Shown: positions 6,589 through 12,537, numbered from the stretch's first letter. The stretch: 12,537 bases of DNA from an uncultured Mesocricetibacter sp. (GCA_905373425.1 CAJPST010000050.1:1-12537); one strand, 5' to 3'. Made by a program: numbers and translations. Notes: generated by a model from the letters alone, not told the origin.

Positions 6589-6604
6589 TTGGTCATAGCC
6601 ATAA

Positions 6605-6613
6605 AAGTGCGGT
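6605..6613 (+). repeat. DNA uptake signal sequence after the tannase-like gene
   Basis: AAGTGCGGT lies 16 bp after the stop. Its GCGGT half is part of the hairpin at 6609-6638. Confidence 0.85.
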
Positions 6614-6638
6614 ATAAATTTTTGTTATTTTATACCGC
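6609..6638 (+). terminator. Hairpin terminator after the tannase-like gene
   Basis: GCGGTATAAA (6609-6618) pairs exactly with TTTATACCGC (6629-6638) over a 10-nt loop. The following sequence (GTTCGTTTTAAG) is only modestly T-rich, so termination may be partial. Confidence 0.5.
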
Positions 6639-6737
6639 GTTCGTTTTAAGTTTACCGGCAATAAAACGATATTGCGTATTCAGTCAATTCTGATCGCCGA
6701 TACTTTGAATATACTCGGCACCCACAGCCCCTAACAT
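6630..6737 (-). pseudogene. Possible gene remnant (36 codons with an internal stop)
   Basis: On the minus strand, downstream of the CDF gene, one frame reads MLGAVGAEYIQSIGDQN, TGA (6684-6686), then LNTQYRFIAGKLKTNAV and TAA (6630-6632). The composition looks protein-like, and a preceding frame (KYLLAIKE) could join with a 1-nt shift. This suggests the decayed 3' end of a gene, but I cannot name the family. It may be chance. Confidence 0.25.
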
Positions 6738-6761
6738 TCCTTAATCGCTAAAAGGTATTTA

Positions 6762-7376
6762 CTAAATTCTATCTTTATAAACTGTTACTGCCTGGCGAAC
6801 AACGTTAATGCCACTGCGTAATATTAGTAGGCTTAAAATACCACTGCCAACAAGGTCAACCCATTGCCAGTTCAGCAACCATGCGCTTAGCCCGGCGATA
6901 ATTGCTATCAGGGAACCAAACAGGTCAGCTAATACATGCAAATAGGCGGCTTTAATATTTAAATTTTCATGATCGCCCTTCATCATCAGCAAAGCCACGA
7001 AAATGTTTACCAAGAGTCCAGTGATGGCAACGCCTAGCATAGGCAACGCCAACATTGTCGTTGGGTATTGCCAACGTTCTGTCGCTTCCACCAAAATCCA
7101 TATAGCCACCACAATCAGTGAAGCACCGTTTAACAGCGCGATCCATTTTTGTTTTTGTTCACTTAAAAACAGGGCGATAAGAGCAAGTAGCAGTGACAAA
7201 CTGTCGTTTGCCATATGCCCGGCATCTGCCATCAGGGCGAGACTATTAAAATAATATCCGCCTAAAAACTCGACGATCATATAGCCACCGATAATTGCCA
7301 AACTGGCGCTTAAAATCTTTTTATTTGTTGGCGCATGGGAGTGTGAATGCGTTCCATGTTTGTACTGATGTGACAT
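6762..7376 (-). CDS. Short cation diffusion facilitator (CzcD-like metal efflux), no C-terminal domain
   Basis: This 204-residue inner-membrane metal/proton antiporter of the CDF family has an N-terminal His-rich tail (HGTHSHSHA, 7-15). Six predicted membrane helices follow, at about 22-40, 43-70, 79-98, 107-132, 146-165 and 173-192. The metal site is intact: H54-x3-D58 in helix 2 (GHMANDSL) and H147-x3-D151 in helix 5 (LHVLADLF). This two-His pattern is typical of zinc- or cadmium-exporting members. CDF proteins are usually about 300 residues, with a cytoplasmic domain of about 90. Here the frame stops 12 residues after helix 6, so that domain is missing. CTD-less CDF proteins are known, so it may still work. 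The RBS is GAGGA (complement of 7382-7386). It is divergent from a MerR gene that likely controls it. Confidence 0.87.
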   Translation of the reverse strand: MSHQYKHGTHSHSHAPTNKKILSASLAIIGGYMIVEFLGGYYFNSLALMADAGHMANDSLSLLLALIALFLSEQKQKWIALLNGASLIVVAIWILVEATERWQYPTTMLALPMLGVAITGLLVNIFVALLMMKGDHENLNIKAAYLHVLADLFGSLIAIIAGLSAWLLNWQWVDLVGSGILSLLILRSGINVVRQAVTVYKDRI

Positions 7377-7416
7377 CGTTTTCCTCGCTTATTTAATTTG
7401 TTTATCTGATATACAC

Positions 7417-7447
7417 AGCTTAAAGTCCGTAGGGACTACGCGGTCAA
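7417..7447 (-). promoter_or_regulatory. MerR-type promoter and operator of the CDF gene
   Basis: On the minus strand: -35 TTGACC (7447-7442), a 19-bp spacer, and -10 TAAGCT (7422-7417). The overlong spacer holds a dyad, AGTCC-GTAG-GGACT on the plus strand (7424-7437). This is the architecture MerR proteins activate by twisting DNA, and the -10 closely resembles TAAGGT of the mer operon promoter. The site lies 41 bp before the CDF start and just behind the regulator's own promoter, so one bound dimer could affect both genes. Confidence 0.75.
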
Positions 7448-7455
7448 GTATTTTT

Positions 7456-7464
7456 TGTTAAAAT
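7456..7464 (+). promoter_or_regulatory. Extended -10 promoter of the MerR metal regulator
   Basis: TG-T-TAAAAT is an extended -10 with a 5/6 hexamer, 27 bp before the ATG at 7491. Its -35 zone (about 7436-7441) falls at the edge of the MerR dyad, which suggests autorepression. Confidence 0.5.
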
Positions 7465-7490
7465 AGCAAAAATTGTTTTCGGAGGAAGAA

Positions 7491-7889
7491 ATGAAAGTCA
7501 ATGAGCTGAGTAAACGTACAGGGATTAACTTAGAAACCATTCGTTACTATGAAAAACAAGGTATCTTACCGGAACCAAAACGGCAGGCTAACGGTTATCG
7601 ATCGTATGATGAAGAAAGCGTGACACAACTTCTTTTTATTAAAAATTGTCGTCAGCTTGGTTTTTCTTTGGAAGATATTAAACAACTTAACGCACTCAAA
7701 TTTCACACCGCCGACCATTATCATGCGGACAAATTAGTGCTTAAGCAACTGACGTTGGTGGAAGAAAAAATTTCACAATTACAAGATATCAAAGCGTTTT
7801 TACAATCCATCGCTATTACGGGAAAACATAGTGAGTCGGAATGTAAAGCCATGGTAGGGCTTCAGGCAAAAATAAAGGAGATTCCCTAA
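7491..7889 (+). CDS. MerR-family metal-responsive regulator
   Basis: This 132-residue protein has the standard MerR winged HTH at 1-70 (MKVNELSKRTGINLETIRYYEKQGILPEP; NGYRSYDEE; LGFSLEDIKQL). A coiled-coil dimerisation helix (about 79-108) and a short metal-binding loop follow. The start at 7491 follows GGAGGAAG. Compared with ZntR/CadR, the cysteine usually found near residue 79 is absent; H76, H78 and D80 occupy that place. The C-terminal loop has H113 and a single cysteine C118, without the usual pair. The ligand set is therefore His-rich with one Cys, and I infer sensing of zinc or a similar divalent ion. It is divergent from the CDF exporter and most likely activates it through the 19-bp-spacer promoter. 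Confidence 0.88.
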   Translation: MKVNELSKRTGINLETIRYYEKQGILPEPKRQANGYRSYDEESVTQLLFIKNCRQLGFSLEDIKQLNALKFHTADHYHADKLVLKQLTLVEEKISQLQDIKAFLQSIAITGKHSESECKAMVGLQAKIKEIP

Positions 7890-8007
7890 TAAAATGTTAC
7901 TCGCTGTTTTAGTTAGTTTTTTTGTTTTATGAGTCTCACCTACTCTCTATCCACAACAAAGTAAAGTAGGATATAAAATCCAATATTTATTGATATTTCA
8001 TAAATCT

Positions 8008-8013
8008 TATAAT
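8008..8013 (+). promoter_or_regulatory. Candidate -10 of the second MerR / acyltransferase operon (upstream)
   Basis: A perfect TATAAT lies 86 bp before the ATG at 8100. The best -35 at 16-bp spacing is TTTATT (7986-7991), a weak match. It lies in an AT-rich, otherwise featureless 210-bp gap (7890-8099). Confidence 0.4.
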
Positions 8014-8063
8014 AATGCAACAAACTGCAAAGCGACGCTCTATACTTTCCAAAATATTTGCGT

Positions 8064-8069
8064 TATACT
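8064..8069 (+). promoter_or_regulatory. Candidate -10 of the second MerR / acyltransferase operon (downstream)
   Basis: TATACT lies 30 bp before the ATG at 8100, a typical distance, and directly abuts an uptake signal at 8071. The -35 region is poor. Confidence 0.4.
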
Positions 8070-8070
8070 G

Positions 8071-8079
8071 ACCGCACTT
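8071..8079 (-). repeat. DNA uptake signal sequence before the second MerR gene
   Basis: ACCGCACTT begins one base after the putative -10 TATACT, so it would span the transcription start. Confidence 0.85.
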
Positions 8080-8099
8080 TCCACCATAAGGTAAATGCA

Positions 8100-8747
8100 A
8101 TGTTAAAAATGAATGAATTGGTGAAGCGCAGTAATACGCCGAAATCGACGATTTTATATTATCTGAAAGAAGGGTTATTGCCTGAGCCGATGAAAGATAA
8201 ACCGAACTTTCATCTGTATGATGAAAGTTGCATTCAGCTGATTGAATTTATCAAATACCTGCAAACTAACTTCTACGCCACTATTTCACAAATTAAAGCG
8301 TTGTTTGCCGAACCGAGCTTTGACCTAAACAATCCTTACGAAAGTCTGCTGTCTTCCATTTCCGTCATTATGGGGGCTGAAAACGAAACTTTCAGCGCAG
8401 AAAGCCTCTGCCGGCAATTTAATTTATCTGAACAAGAACTAAATGACTTAATACAAAGCGGGCTTATTAACCCGCGTCACGGTTTGTTTACCCCAAAAGA
8501 GCGGTCTGTTTTGGCGACGATTTCTCGCTGTGATGAGGCGGAGCTGTCTTTACTTAAGAAATATGCCGAAATGGCAAAAGCACTGGCCGAATTCGAGCTG
8601 TCTATTGCCAACGACGCAATTTCAAAAACCGACTTTGCCAGCCAAAGAGATAATAAACTGAAACACTTATTTGATCTTTTTCTGGTGCTCAAACCTTATG
8701 TATTCAATATGCAAACCTTTAACACTTATCAAAAGGAAAATCTATGA
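8100..8747 (+). CDS. MerR-like regulator with a second HTH-like segment
   Basis: This 215-residue protein starts at the ATG at 8100 (TAAGG upstream); the frame is also open from 8058, and an ATG at 8109 is possible. Residues 1-70 form a MerR HTH (MNELVKRSNTPKSTILYYLKEGLLPEP; LYDESCIQLIEFIKYLQ; ISQIKALF). Residues about 97-140 resemble another MerR N-terminal unit: FSAESLCRQFNLSEQELNDL, then IQSGLINPRHGLFTPKERS. That includes the '(L/I)-x-x-GL(L/I)-x-P' turn. Helices then run to about 200, probably for dimerisation or ligand binding. No cysteine-based metal site is seen. The stop overlaps the next gene's start (ATGA, 8744-8747), so the two are co-transcribed and translationally coupled. It probably regulates the acyltransferase fusion. 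The signal is unknown, perhaps a lipid or acyl molecule. Confidence 0.82.
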   Translation: MLKMNELVKRSNTPKSTILYYLKEGLLPEPMKDKPNFHLYDESCIQLIEFIKYLQTNFYATISQIKALFAEPSFDLNNPYESLLSSISVIMGAENETFSAESLCRQFNLSEQELNDLIQSGLINPRHGLFTPKERSVLATISRCDEAELSLLKKYAEMAKALAEFELSIANDAISKTDFASQRDNKLKHLFDLFLVLKPYVFNMQTFNTYQKENL

Positions 8748-11700
8748 AACTCCTCAGAATGGCAGGCTTTTTGCCTTATCTGGCGATTGCGTTTTTAAAT
8801 GCGGGCGTGGATTTGGCACATAAAATCACGATTCAAAACGTATTATTAAAAAGTTTTGACGGCGACACTTTAGTCATCTTGACAGCCTTAATTAACGCCA
8901 TGATTTTATTACCTTTTATATTCTTATTCTCACCGGCAGCGTTTATTAACGATAAATTTTCGCGTACTAAGGTAATTCGCTTGAGTGCCTTGGCGGCAGT
9001 CGGCATCAGTGCTCTGATTTGCTTGTGCTACGCTATCGGTGAATTTTATATGGCGTTCGCTTTGACGCTGTTGCTGGCAGCACAAAGTGCAGTCTATTCT
9101 CCCGCCAAATATAGCATCATTAAATCTATTGTGGGAACCGAACAGCTTGGAATGGCAAACGGAATCATACAAGCCTTAACCATTATCGCCATTCTTTTCA
9201 GCTCCTTTGCCTTTTCTTTCTTTTTTGAAAGTCATTATATCGCCTCAAACGATCCGAACGTGGTATTGCAAAGCGTGTGGGGAATCGGTATCGCCTTGAT
9301 AGCATTCGGCGCACTGGAAGCTTATTTTGCTTTCAAAATCCCGTTTTTCCCTCAAACGGCGGAGTTATCTGAGGAAAAATTTAGCGCCAAACAATATGCC
9401 AGCCTGCACTACTTAAAAGAAAATATCCGCACCTTAAGACAAAATAAAAATATCTGGTTAAGCGTAATTGGTCTGAGTCTATTTTGGGGCGTATCGCAAG
9501 TTATTGTGGCGGCGTTTCCCGCACATTATAAAGCGATTTTTCACGCGGATAACGCAATTGTAATCCAAGCCATTCTTGCCGTCAGCGGACTAGGTTTGAT
9601 TCTCGGTTCATATGTGGCAGGGAAAATGTCACATCTGCATATTGAATTGGGTATTGTCCCGGTCGGAGCGGTCGGGATTTTCATCTCATTGTTTTGTTTA
9701 ACCTTAACGGACAGCAACCTATTCCTAACAATTTGTTCTTTCGCTTTTGGCTTTTTCGGCGGGTTATTTATCGTGCCGCTAAACGCAACCATTCAATATT
9801 TCGCGCCTGAAGCTATAAGCGGCAAAATCATGGCGGGTAATAATTTTATGCAGAATGTGCTGATGGTAGCATTTTTATTGCTCAGCATTTTGTTTGTAAA
9901 ATTAAGCCTTTCCACCACTAATTTATTGATTTTCGCTTCACTGGTTTGCTTAGTCGGCAGTTTTTACGCCATGTTACAACTGCCACATTTATTTACCCGC
10001 TTACTATTATTGCCGATTCTAAAAACTGGTTATCGTTTCCATGTAAACGGTTTAAAAAATCTGCCACAAAGCGGTGGTGTGTTGCTACTTGGTAATCATA
10101 TCAGCTGGATAGACTGGCTGGTATTGCAAGCAGCAAGCCCGCGCGCTATTAAATTCGTGATGTATCGTCCGATTTACAACAAATGGTATCTCACTTGGTT
10201 TCTGCGTATTTTCAAAGTAATTCCGATTGGTGGCGGTGCAAGTAAAGAATCGATTCAAACCATTCGCAGCTATCTTGAAAACGGTGAAGTGGTTGCCTTA
10301 TTCCCGGAAGGACACATCAGCTATAATGGACAAATCAATGAATTCCAAAAAGGCTTTGAGCATGTATTAGAGGGCTTAGAAAATATCACTACCGTACCGT
10401 TTTATTTACGTGGCTTATGGGGCAGCAGTTTCTCGCGCGCCGATAGCCATTACAAAATATTGTCAAAAAAACGCGGCAAACGCGAAGTGTTAGTGGCATT
10501 CGGCAAACCGATTAATGGGTTTATTGACGCGGTGGCGATGAAACAAAAAGTAGTGGAACTCTCATTCAGTGCTTGGGAGCATTTTATTAACGAGCAAGCG
10601 CCGCTTACCCATCATTGGTTGGAATCGGCAAAATCCGATTTGTTTAAAGAATGTGTTGCCGATGCGCAGGGAACAGAACTCAATAACGTCAAATTTATTG
10701 CGGCGGTTCTTAGTTTTGCCAAGGTGTTGAAAACGAAACTGCGCGGGCAACGGCATGTCGGCGTATTATTACCAAGTTCTGCGGCTGGTGCGATCGTCAA
10801 TATGGCTTTGTTTGTGTTGGGCAAAGTGCCGGTTAATCTCAATTACACCCTGAGTGCCGAATCTATGCAAAAAGCCCTCGCTAAAGCGCAAATTGACACC
10901 GTGCTAAGCTCGGCAAAATTCCTTGATAAATTAACCGCCAAAGGTTTTGATTTTAATGCCATATTGGCAGACAAGCTTCTATTTGCGGAAGATATCGCCA
11001 AAGGATTAAATAAGACTGCAAAAACGCACGCATTTTTAACCGCACTTTTCGCACCGCAATGGTGGATTAAGTTACGCCATTTTGCTGACGTTAAACTTGA
11101 TGATACCGCCACAATTCTATTTAGCAGCGGCAGCGAAGGAGATCCGAAAGGCATTGAACTCAGTCATAAGAACTTGCTGACCAACATCAAACAGGTCAGT
11201 GAATTACTTAATTTCAGACGTGATGACGTGATTCTGAACTCCTTGCCGATTTTTCATTCCTTCGGTTTAACGGTAACGACTCTACTGCCGCTGTGCGAAG
11301 GAGTAAAAATGGTCAGTGTCGCCGATCCGACCGACGGTGCGACAATCGGCAAGATGAGTGCCAAACATGGTGTCAGTATTTTATTCGGTACCTCGACATT
11401 CTTCCGTTTATATACGCGTAATAAAAAGCTGCACCCATTAATGTTTCAAAATGTTCGCATTGTGATTGCGGGAGCAGAAAAACTCAAAACCGATGTAAAA
11501 GATGCATTCAGACTTAAATTCGGTTTGGAAATTTACGAAGGTTACGGCACCACCGAAACCGCTCCTGTTGCGGCGGTCAATGTGCCTAATATCCTTGAAA
11601 AGGATAGCCTGAAAGAACTAACGTTCACCAAAGAAGGAACCGTCGGTTTACCATTGCCCGGCACTATCATCAAGATCGTTGATCCTGACACCTTAAATGA

Positions 11701-12193
11701 ACTAAAAACCGGTGAAGACGGGCTGATTTTAATCGGTGGCGGGCAGGTTATGAAAGGCTATCTCGACGACCCCGAAAAAACCGCTGAGGTAATTGCCGAA
11801 TTGGACGGCGTGCGCTATTACAAAACAGGCGATAAAGGGCATATTGACGAGCATGGTTTTGTCACCATTGTGGATCGCTATTCCCGCTTCGCTAAAATCG
11901 GTGGCGAAATGATCAGCCTCGGCGCTGTAGAAGCGAACCTTAGTCAAGCAATCGGGGAAGATGCGGTATTCGTTGCGACTGCGGTTAATGACGATAAAAA
12001 AGGCGAATCTGTCGTCTTGTTAGTGAAATCGGAACTTACTCTTAGCGAGATCCAACAGCGGATTAAAACCCTTAATATTCCACCGATTATGTTGCCAAGT
12101 GAGATTTTCTTAGTAGACGAAATTCCACTGCTCGGCAGCGGTAAAATCGATTTCAAACGCGCCAAGCTATTAGCGACAGAATTGATAAACTAA
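8744..12193 (+). CDS. aas: LplT-PlsC-acyl-ACP synthetase fusion (lysophospholipid uptake and re-acylation)
   Basis: This 1149-residue inner-membrane protein contains three parts. Residues about 1-420 are an MFS transporter resembling LplT, the lysophospholipid flippase. Residues about 430-620 are a PlsC-type acyltransferase with H452-x4-D457 (NHISWID) and FPEGH (520-524). Residues about 640-1149 are an AMP-forming acyl-ACP synthetase. It has SSGSEGDPKG (794-803), YGTTE (934-938), YKTGD (1026-1030), DRYSRFAKIGGE (1044-1055) and the catalytic-type Lys K1134 in GSGKID. In E. coli the same activities are split between LplT and the bifunctional Aas: lyso-PE is flipped inward, fatty acid is activated on ACP and transferred to position 1. 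Here one polypeptide should do all three. The start overlaps the regulator's stop (ATGA) and has AAGGA upstream. One uptake signal (11039-11047) lies inside. All visible active-site residues are present. Confidence 0.92.
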   Translation: MKLLRMAGFLPYLAIAFLNAGVDLAHKITIQNVLLKSFDGDTLVILTALINAMILLPFIFLFSPAAFINDKFSRTKVIRLSALAAVGISALICLCYAIGEFYMAFALTLLLAAQSAVYSPAKYSIIKSIVGTEQLGMANGIIQALTIIAILFSSFAFSFFFESHYIASNDPNVVLQSVWGIGIALIAFGALEAYFAFKIPFFPQTAELSEEKFSAKQYASLHYLKENIRTLRQNKNIWLSVIGLSLFWGVSQVIVAAFPAHYKAIFHADNAIVIQAILAVSGLGLILGSYVAGKMSHLHIELGIVPVGAVGIFISLFCLTLTDSNLFLTICSFAFGFFGGLFIVPLNATIQYFAPEAISGKIMAGNNFMQNVLMVAFLLLSILFVKLSLSTTNLLIFASLVCLVGSFYAMLQLPHLFTRLLLLPILKTGYRFHVNGLKNLPQSGGVLLLGNHISWIDWLVLQAASPRAIKFVMYRPIYNKWYLTWFLRIFKVIPIGGGASKESIQTIRSYLENGEVVALFPEGHISYNGQINEFQKGFEHVLEGLENITTVPFYLRGLWGSSFSRADSHYKILSKKRGKREVLVAFGKPINGFIDAVAMKQKVVELSFSAWEHFINEQAPLTHHWLESAKSDLFKECVADAQGTELNNVKFIAAVLSFAKVLKTKLRGQRHVGVLLPSSAAGAIVNMALFVLGKVPVNLNYTLSAESMQKALAKAQIDTVLSSAKFLDKLTAKGFDFNAILADKLLFAEDIAKGLNKTAKTHAFLTALFAPQWWIKLRHFADVKLDDTATILFSSGSEGDPKGIELSHKNLLTNIKQVSELLNFRRDDVILNSLPIFHSFGLTVTTLLPLCEGVKMVSVADPTDGATIGKMSAKHGVSILFGTSTFFRLYTRNKKLHPLMFQNVRIVIAGAEKLKTDVKDAFRLKFGLEIYEGYGTTETAPVAAVNVPNILEKDSLKELTFTKEGTVGLPLPGTIIKIVDPDTLNELKTGEDGLILIGGGQVMKGYLDDPEKTAEVIAELDGVRYYKTGDKGHIDEHGFVTIVDRYSRFAKIGGEMISLGAVEANLSQAIGEDAVFVATAVNDDKKGESVVLLVKSELTLSEIQQRIKTLNIPPIMLPSEIFLVDEIPLLGSGKIDFKRAKLLATELIN
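11039..11047 (-). repeat. DNA uptake signal sequence (in the aas fusion gene)
   Basis: ACCGCACTT lies inside the frame encoding FLTALFAP in the N-terminal part of the synthetase domain. Confidence 0.85.
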
Positions 12194-12255
12194 TAAGGTA
12201 ACTTTTATAAGTAGGATTCTTTAGATTTACTAATTTGACTTTGACATTCGCCTGA

Positions 12256-12295
12256 GAGTTTGGAAGATAAGAAATTATGCTATCTAACCAAACTC
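12256..12295. repeat. Imperfect long inverted repeat downstream of aas
   Basis: GAGTTTGG (12256-12263) pairs with CCAAACTC (12288-12295). Inside it AGATA (12265-12269) pairs with TATCT (12281-12285), leaving an 11-nt loop. In RNA this forms a two-part hairpin in the aas 3' region, 22 nt before the terminator stem. Tandem TTGACT/TTGACA hexamers (12235-12246) precede it. It could be a 3'-UTR stabiliser, part of a small RNA, or an operator. Confidence 0.4.
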
Positions 12296-12314
12296 ATAAT
12301 AGGAGAAATACAAT

Positions 12315-12345
12315 AAAAAACCGCCTTCAGTGAAGGCGGTTTTTG
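12315..12345 (+). terminator. Strong Rho-independent terminator downstream of aas
   Basis: AAAACCGCCTTCA (12317-12329) and TGAAGGCGGTTTT (12331-12343) form a GC-rich stem with a small CAGTG-type loop and a T tail. With A runs on the other side it could act in both directions. It lies about 120 bp after the aas stop, with no gene between. Confidence 0.85.
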
Positions 12346-12388
12346 TTGTAGTGAATTTGATATATTGAGACCTTTGCAAAATCCCCCC

Positions 12389-12428
12389 AAAATCCCCTAA
12401 ATTACCACCAAGACATTTAGGGGATTTT
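12389..12428 (+). promoter_or_regulatory. Hairpin covering the transposase ribosome binding site
   Basis: AAAATCCCCTAAAT (12389-12402) and ATTTAGGGGATTTT (12415-12428) are perfect 14-bp complements with a 12-nt loop, ending 2 nt before the ATG. The only Shine-Dalgarno-like sequence (AGGGGA, 12419-12424) is buried in the stem. Transcripts entering from outside would fold and hide it. Confidence 0.6.
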
Positions 12429-12430
12429 CC

Positions 12431-12537
12431 ATGAGCACCTTCTTCCAGCAAACCGCACAAGCCATGATCGCCAAACATATCAACCGCTTCCCACTATTGA
12501 AGTTGGATCAGGTGATTGATTGGCAACCGATCGAACA
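12431..12537 (+). CDS. IS5-family transposase, N-terminal fragment
   Basis: The first 35 codons of a DDE transposase run off the window end. The visible start MSTFFQQTAQAMIAKHINRF continues with PLLKLDQVIDWQPIE, the N-terminal region I recall for neisserial IS1106/IS5-type transposases. The catalytic residues lie beyond the window. The start is the only ATG fitting that alignment. Translation may be limited by the hairpin just upstream. Confidence 0.8.
   Translation, partial: MSTFFQQTAQAMIAKHINRFPLLKLDQVIDWQPIE

Larger units (their letters stand above)
12367..12537 (+). mobile_element. IS5-family element (IS1106-like), left end
   Basis: The element starts at GAGACCTTTGCAAAA (12367-12381), a terminal repeat that I recognise from IS5-family elements of Neisseria (IS1106 type). 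Its transposase begins 64 bp in. The rest lies outside the window, so the right end and target duplication cannot be checked. The visible part contains no Pasteurellaceae uptake signal. Confidence 0.75.

Noticed and set aside
7894..7932. Short hydrophobic frame (12 residues) after the MerR metal regulator
   Set aside because: The nearest AAGGAG is 13 nt from the ATG and belongs to the coding end of the previous gene. The frame is too short and of low complexity to support a peptide gene or a leader.
7939..7970. CCTACT/AGTAGG inverted repeat as a terminator after the MerR metal regulator
   Set aside because: Six-base arms with a 20-nt loop and no T tract do not make a credible terminator.
383..12366. 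Composite transposon bounded by the two IS ends
   Set aside because: The elements belong to different families (IS3 and IS5), so they cannot mobilise the interval together in the usual way. The interval also looks like ordinary chromosome with uptake signals throughout.

Overview
The window looks like chromosome of a Pasteurellaceae bacterium, most likely Haemophilus or Aggregatibacter. The main evidence is ten exact copies of the 9-bp DNA uptake signal AAGTGCGGT or its complement ACCGCACTT (starts 644, 1146, 2213, 4052, 4945, 4962, 5473, 6605, 8071, 11039). This is the 'Hin-type' dialect, and I saw no exact Apl-type ACAAGCGGT. The moderately AT-rich composition and the gene families agree. 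I could not assign a species.

Layout. Positions 1-383 are the right end of an IS3-family (IS150-like) insertion sequence whose transposase carries an in-frame stop. It abuts the promoter of a YiiM-like MOSC protein (431-1132). Next comes a VirK/YbjX (DUF535) protein with its own extended -10 promoter (1266-2144). A bidirectional terminator then separates it from a convergent Old Yellow Enzyme flavin oxidoreductase (2279-3421, minus). Divergent from that is a PhnA/YjdM zinc-ribbon protein (3663-3986). A lone AT-rich PIN-like protein with two C-terminal winged-helix-like repeats follows (4092-4934), ending at a terminator built from two inverted uptake signals. Then comes an exported subtype-B tannase-like esterase with a complete Ser-Asp-His triad (5047-6588).

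Positions 6762-7889 form a metal-homeostasis pair: a short cation diffusion facilitator lacking the usual cytoplasmic domain, divergent from a MerR regulator. The shared intergenic region has a typical MerR-type promoter with a 19-bp spacer and a dyad. Positions 8100-12193 form a two-gene operon. A MerR-like regulator with a second HTH-like segment overlaps by 4 bp a 1149-residue fusion of an LplT-like transporter, a PlsC acyltransferase and an acyl-ACP synthetase. By analogy with E. coli LplT and Aas, this fusion should import and re-acylate lysophospholipids.

The window ends with a structured non-coding stretch, a strong terminator, and the left end of an IS5-family element resembling neisserial IS1106-type elements. 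Its transposase start lies behind a 14-bp hairpin.

There is no gene-free stretch over 300 bp and no tRNA, rRNA, CRISPR array or prophage. The best leads for something under-described are the PIN-like protein with duplicated C-terminal domains and the one-protein lysophospholipid repair system with its dedicated regulator. Family calls come from reading motifs by eye; no searches were run.
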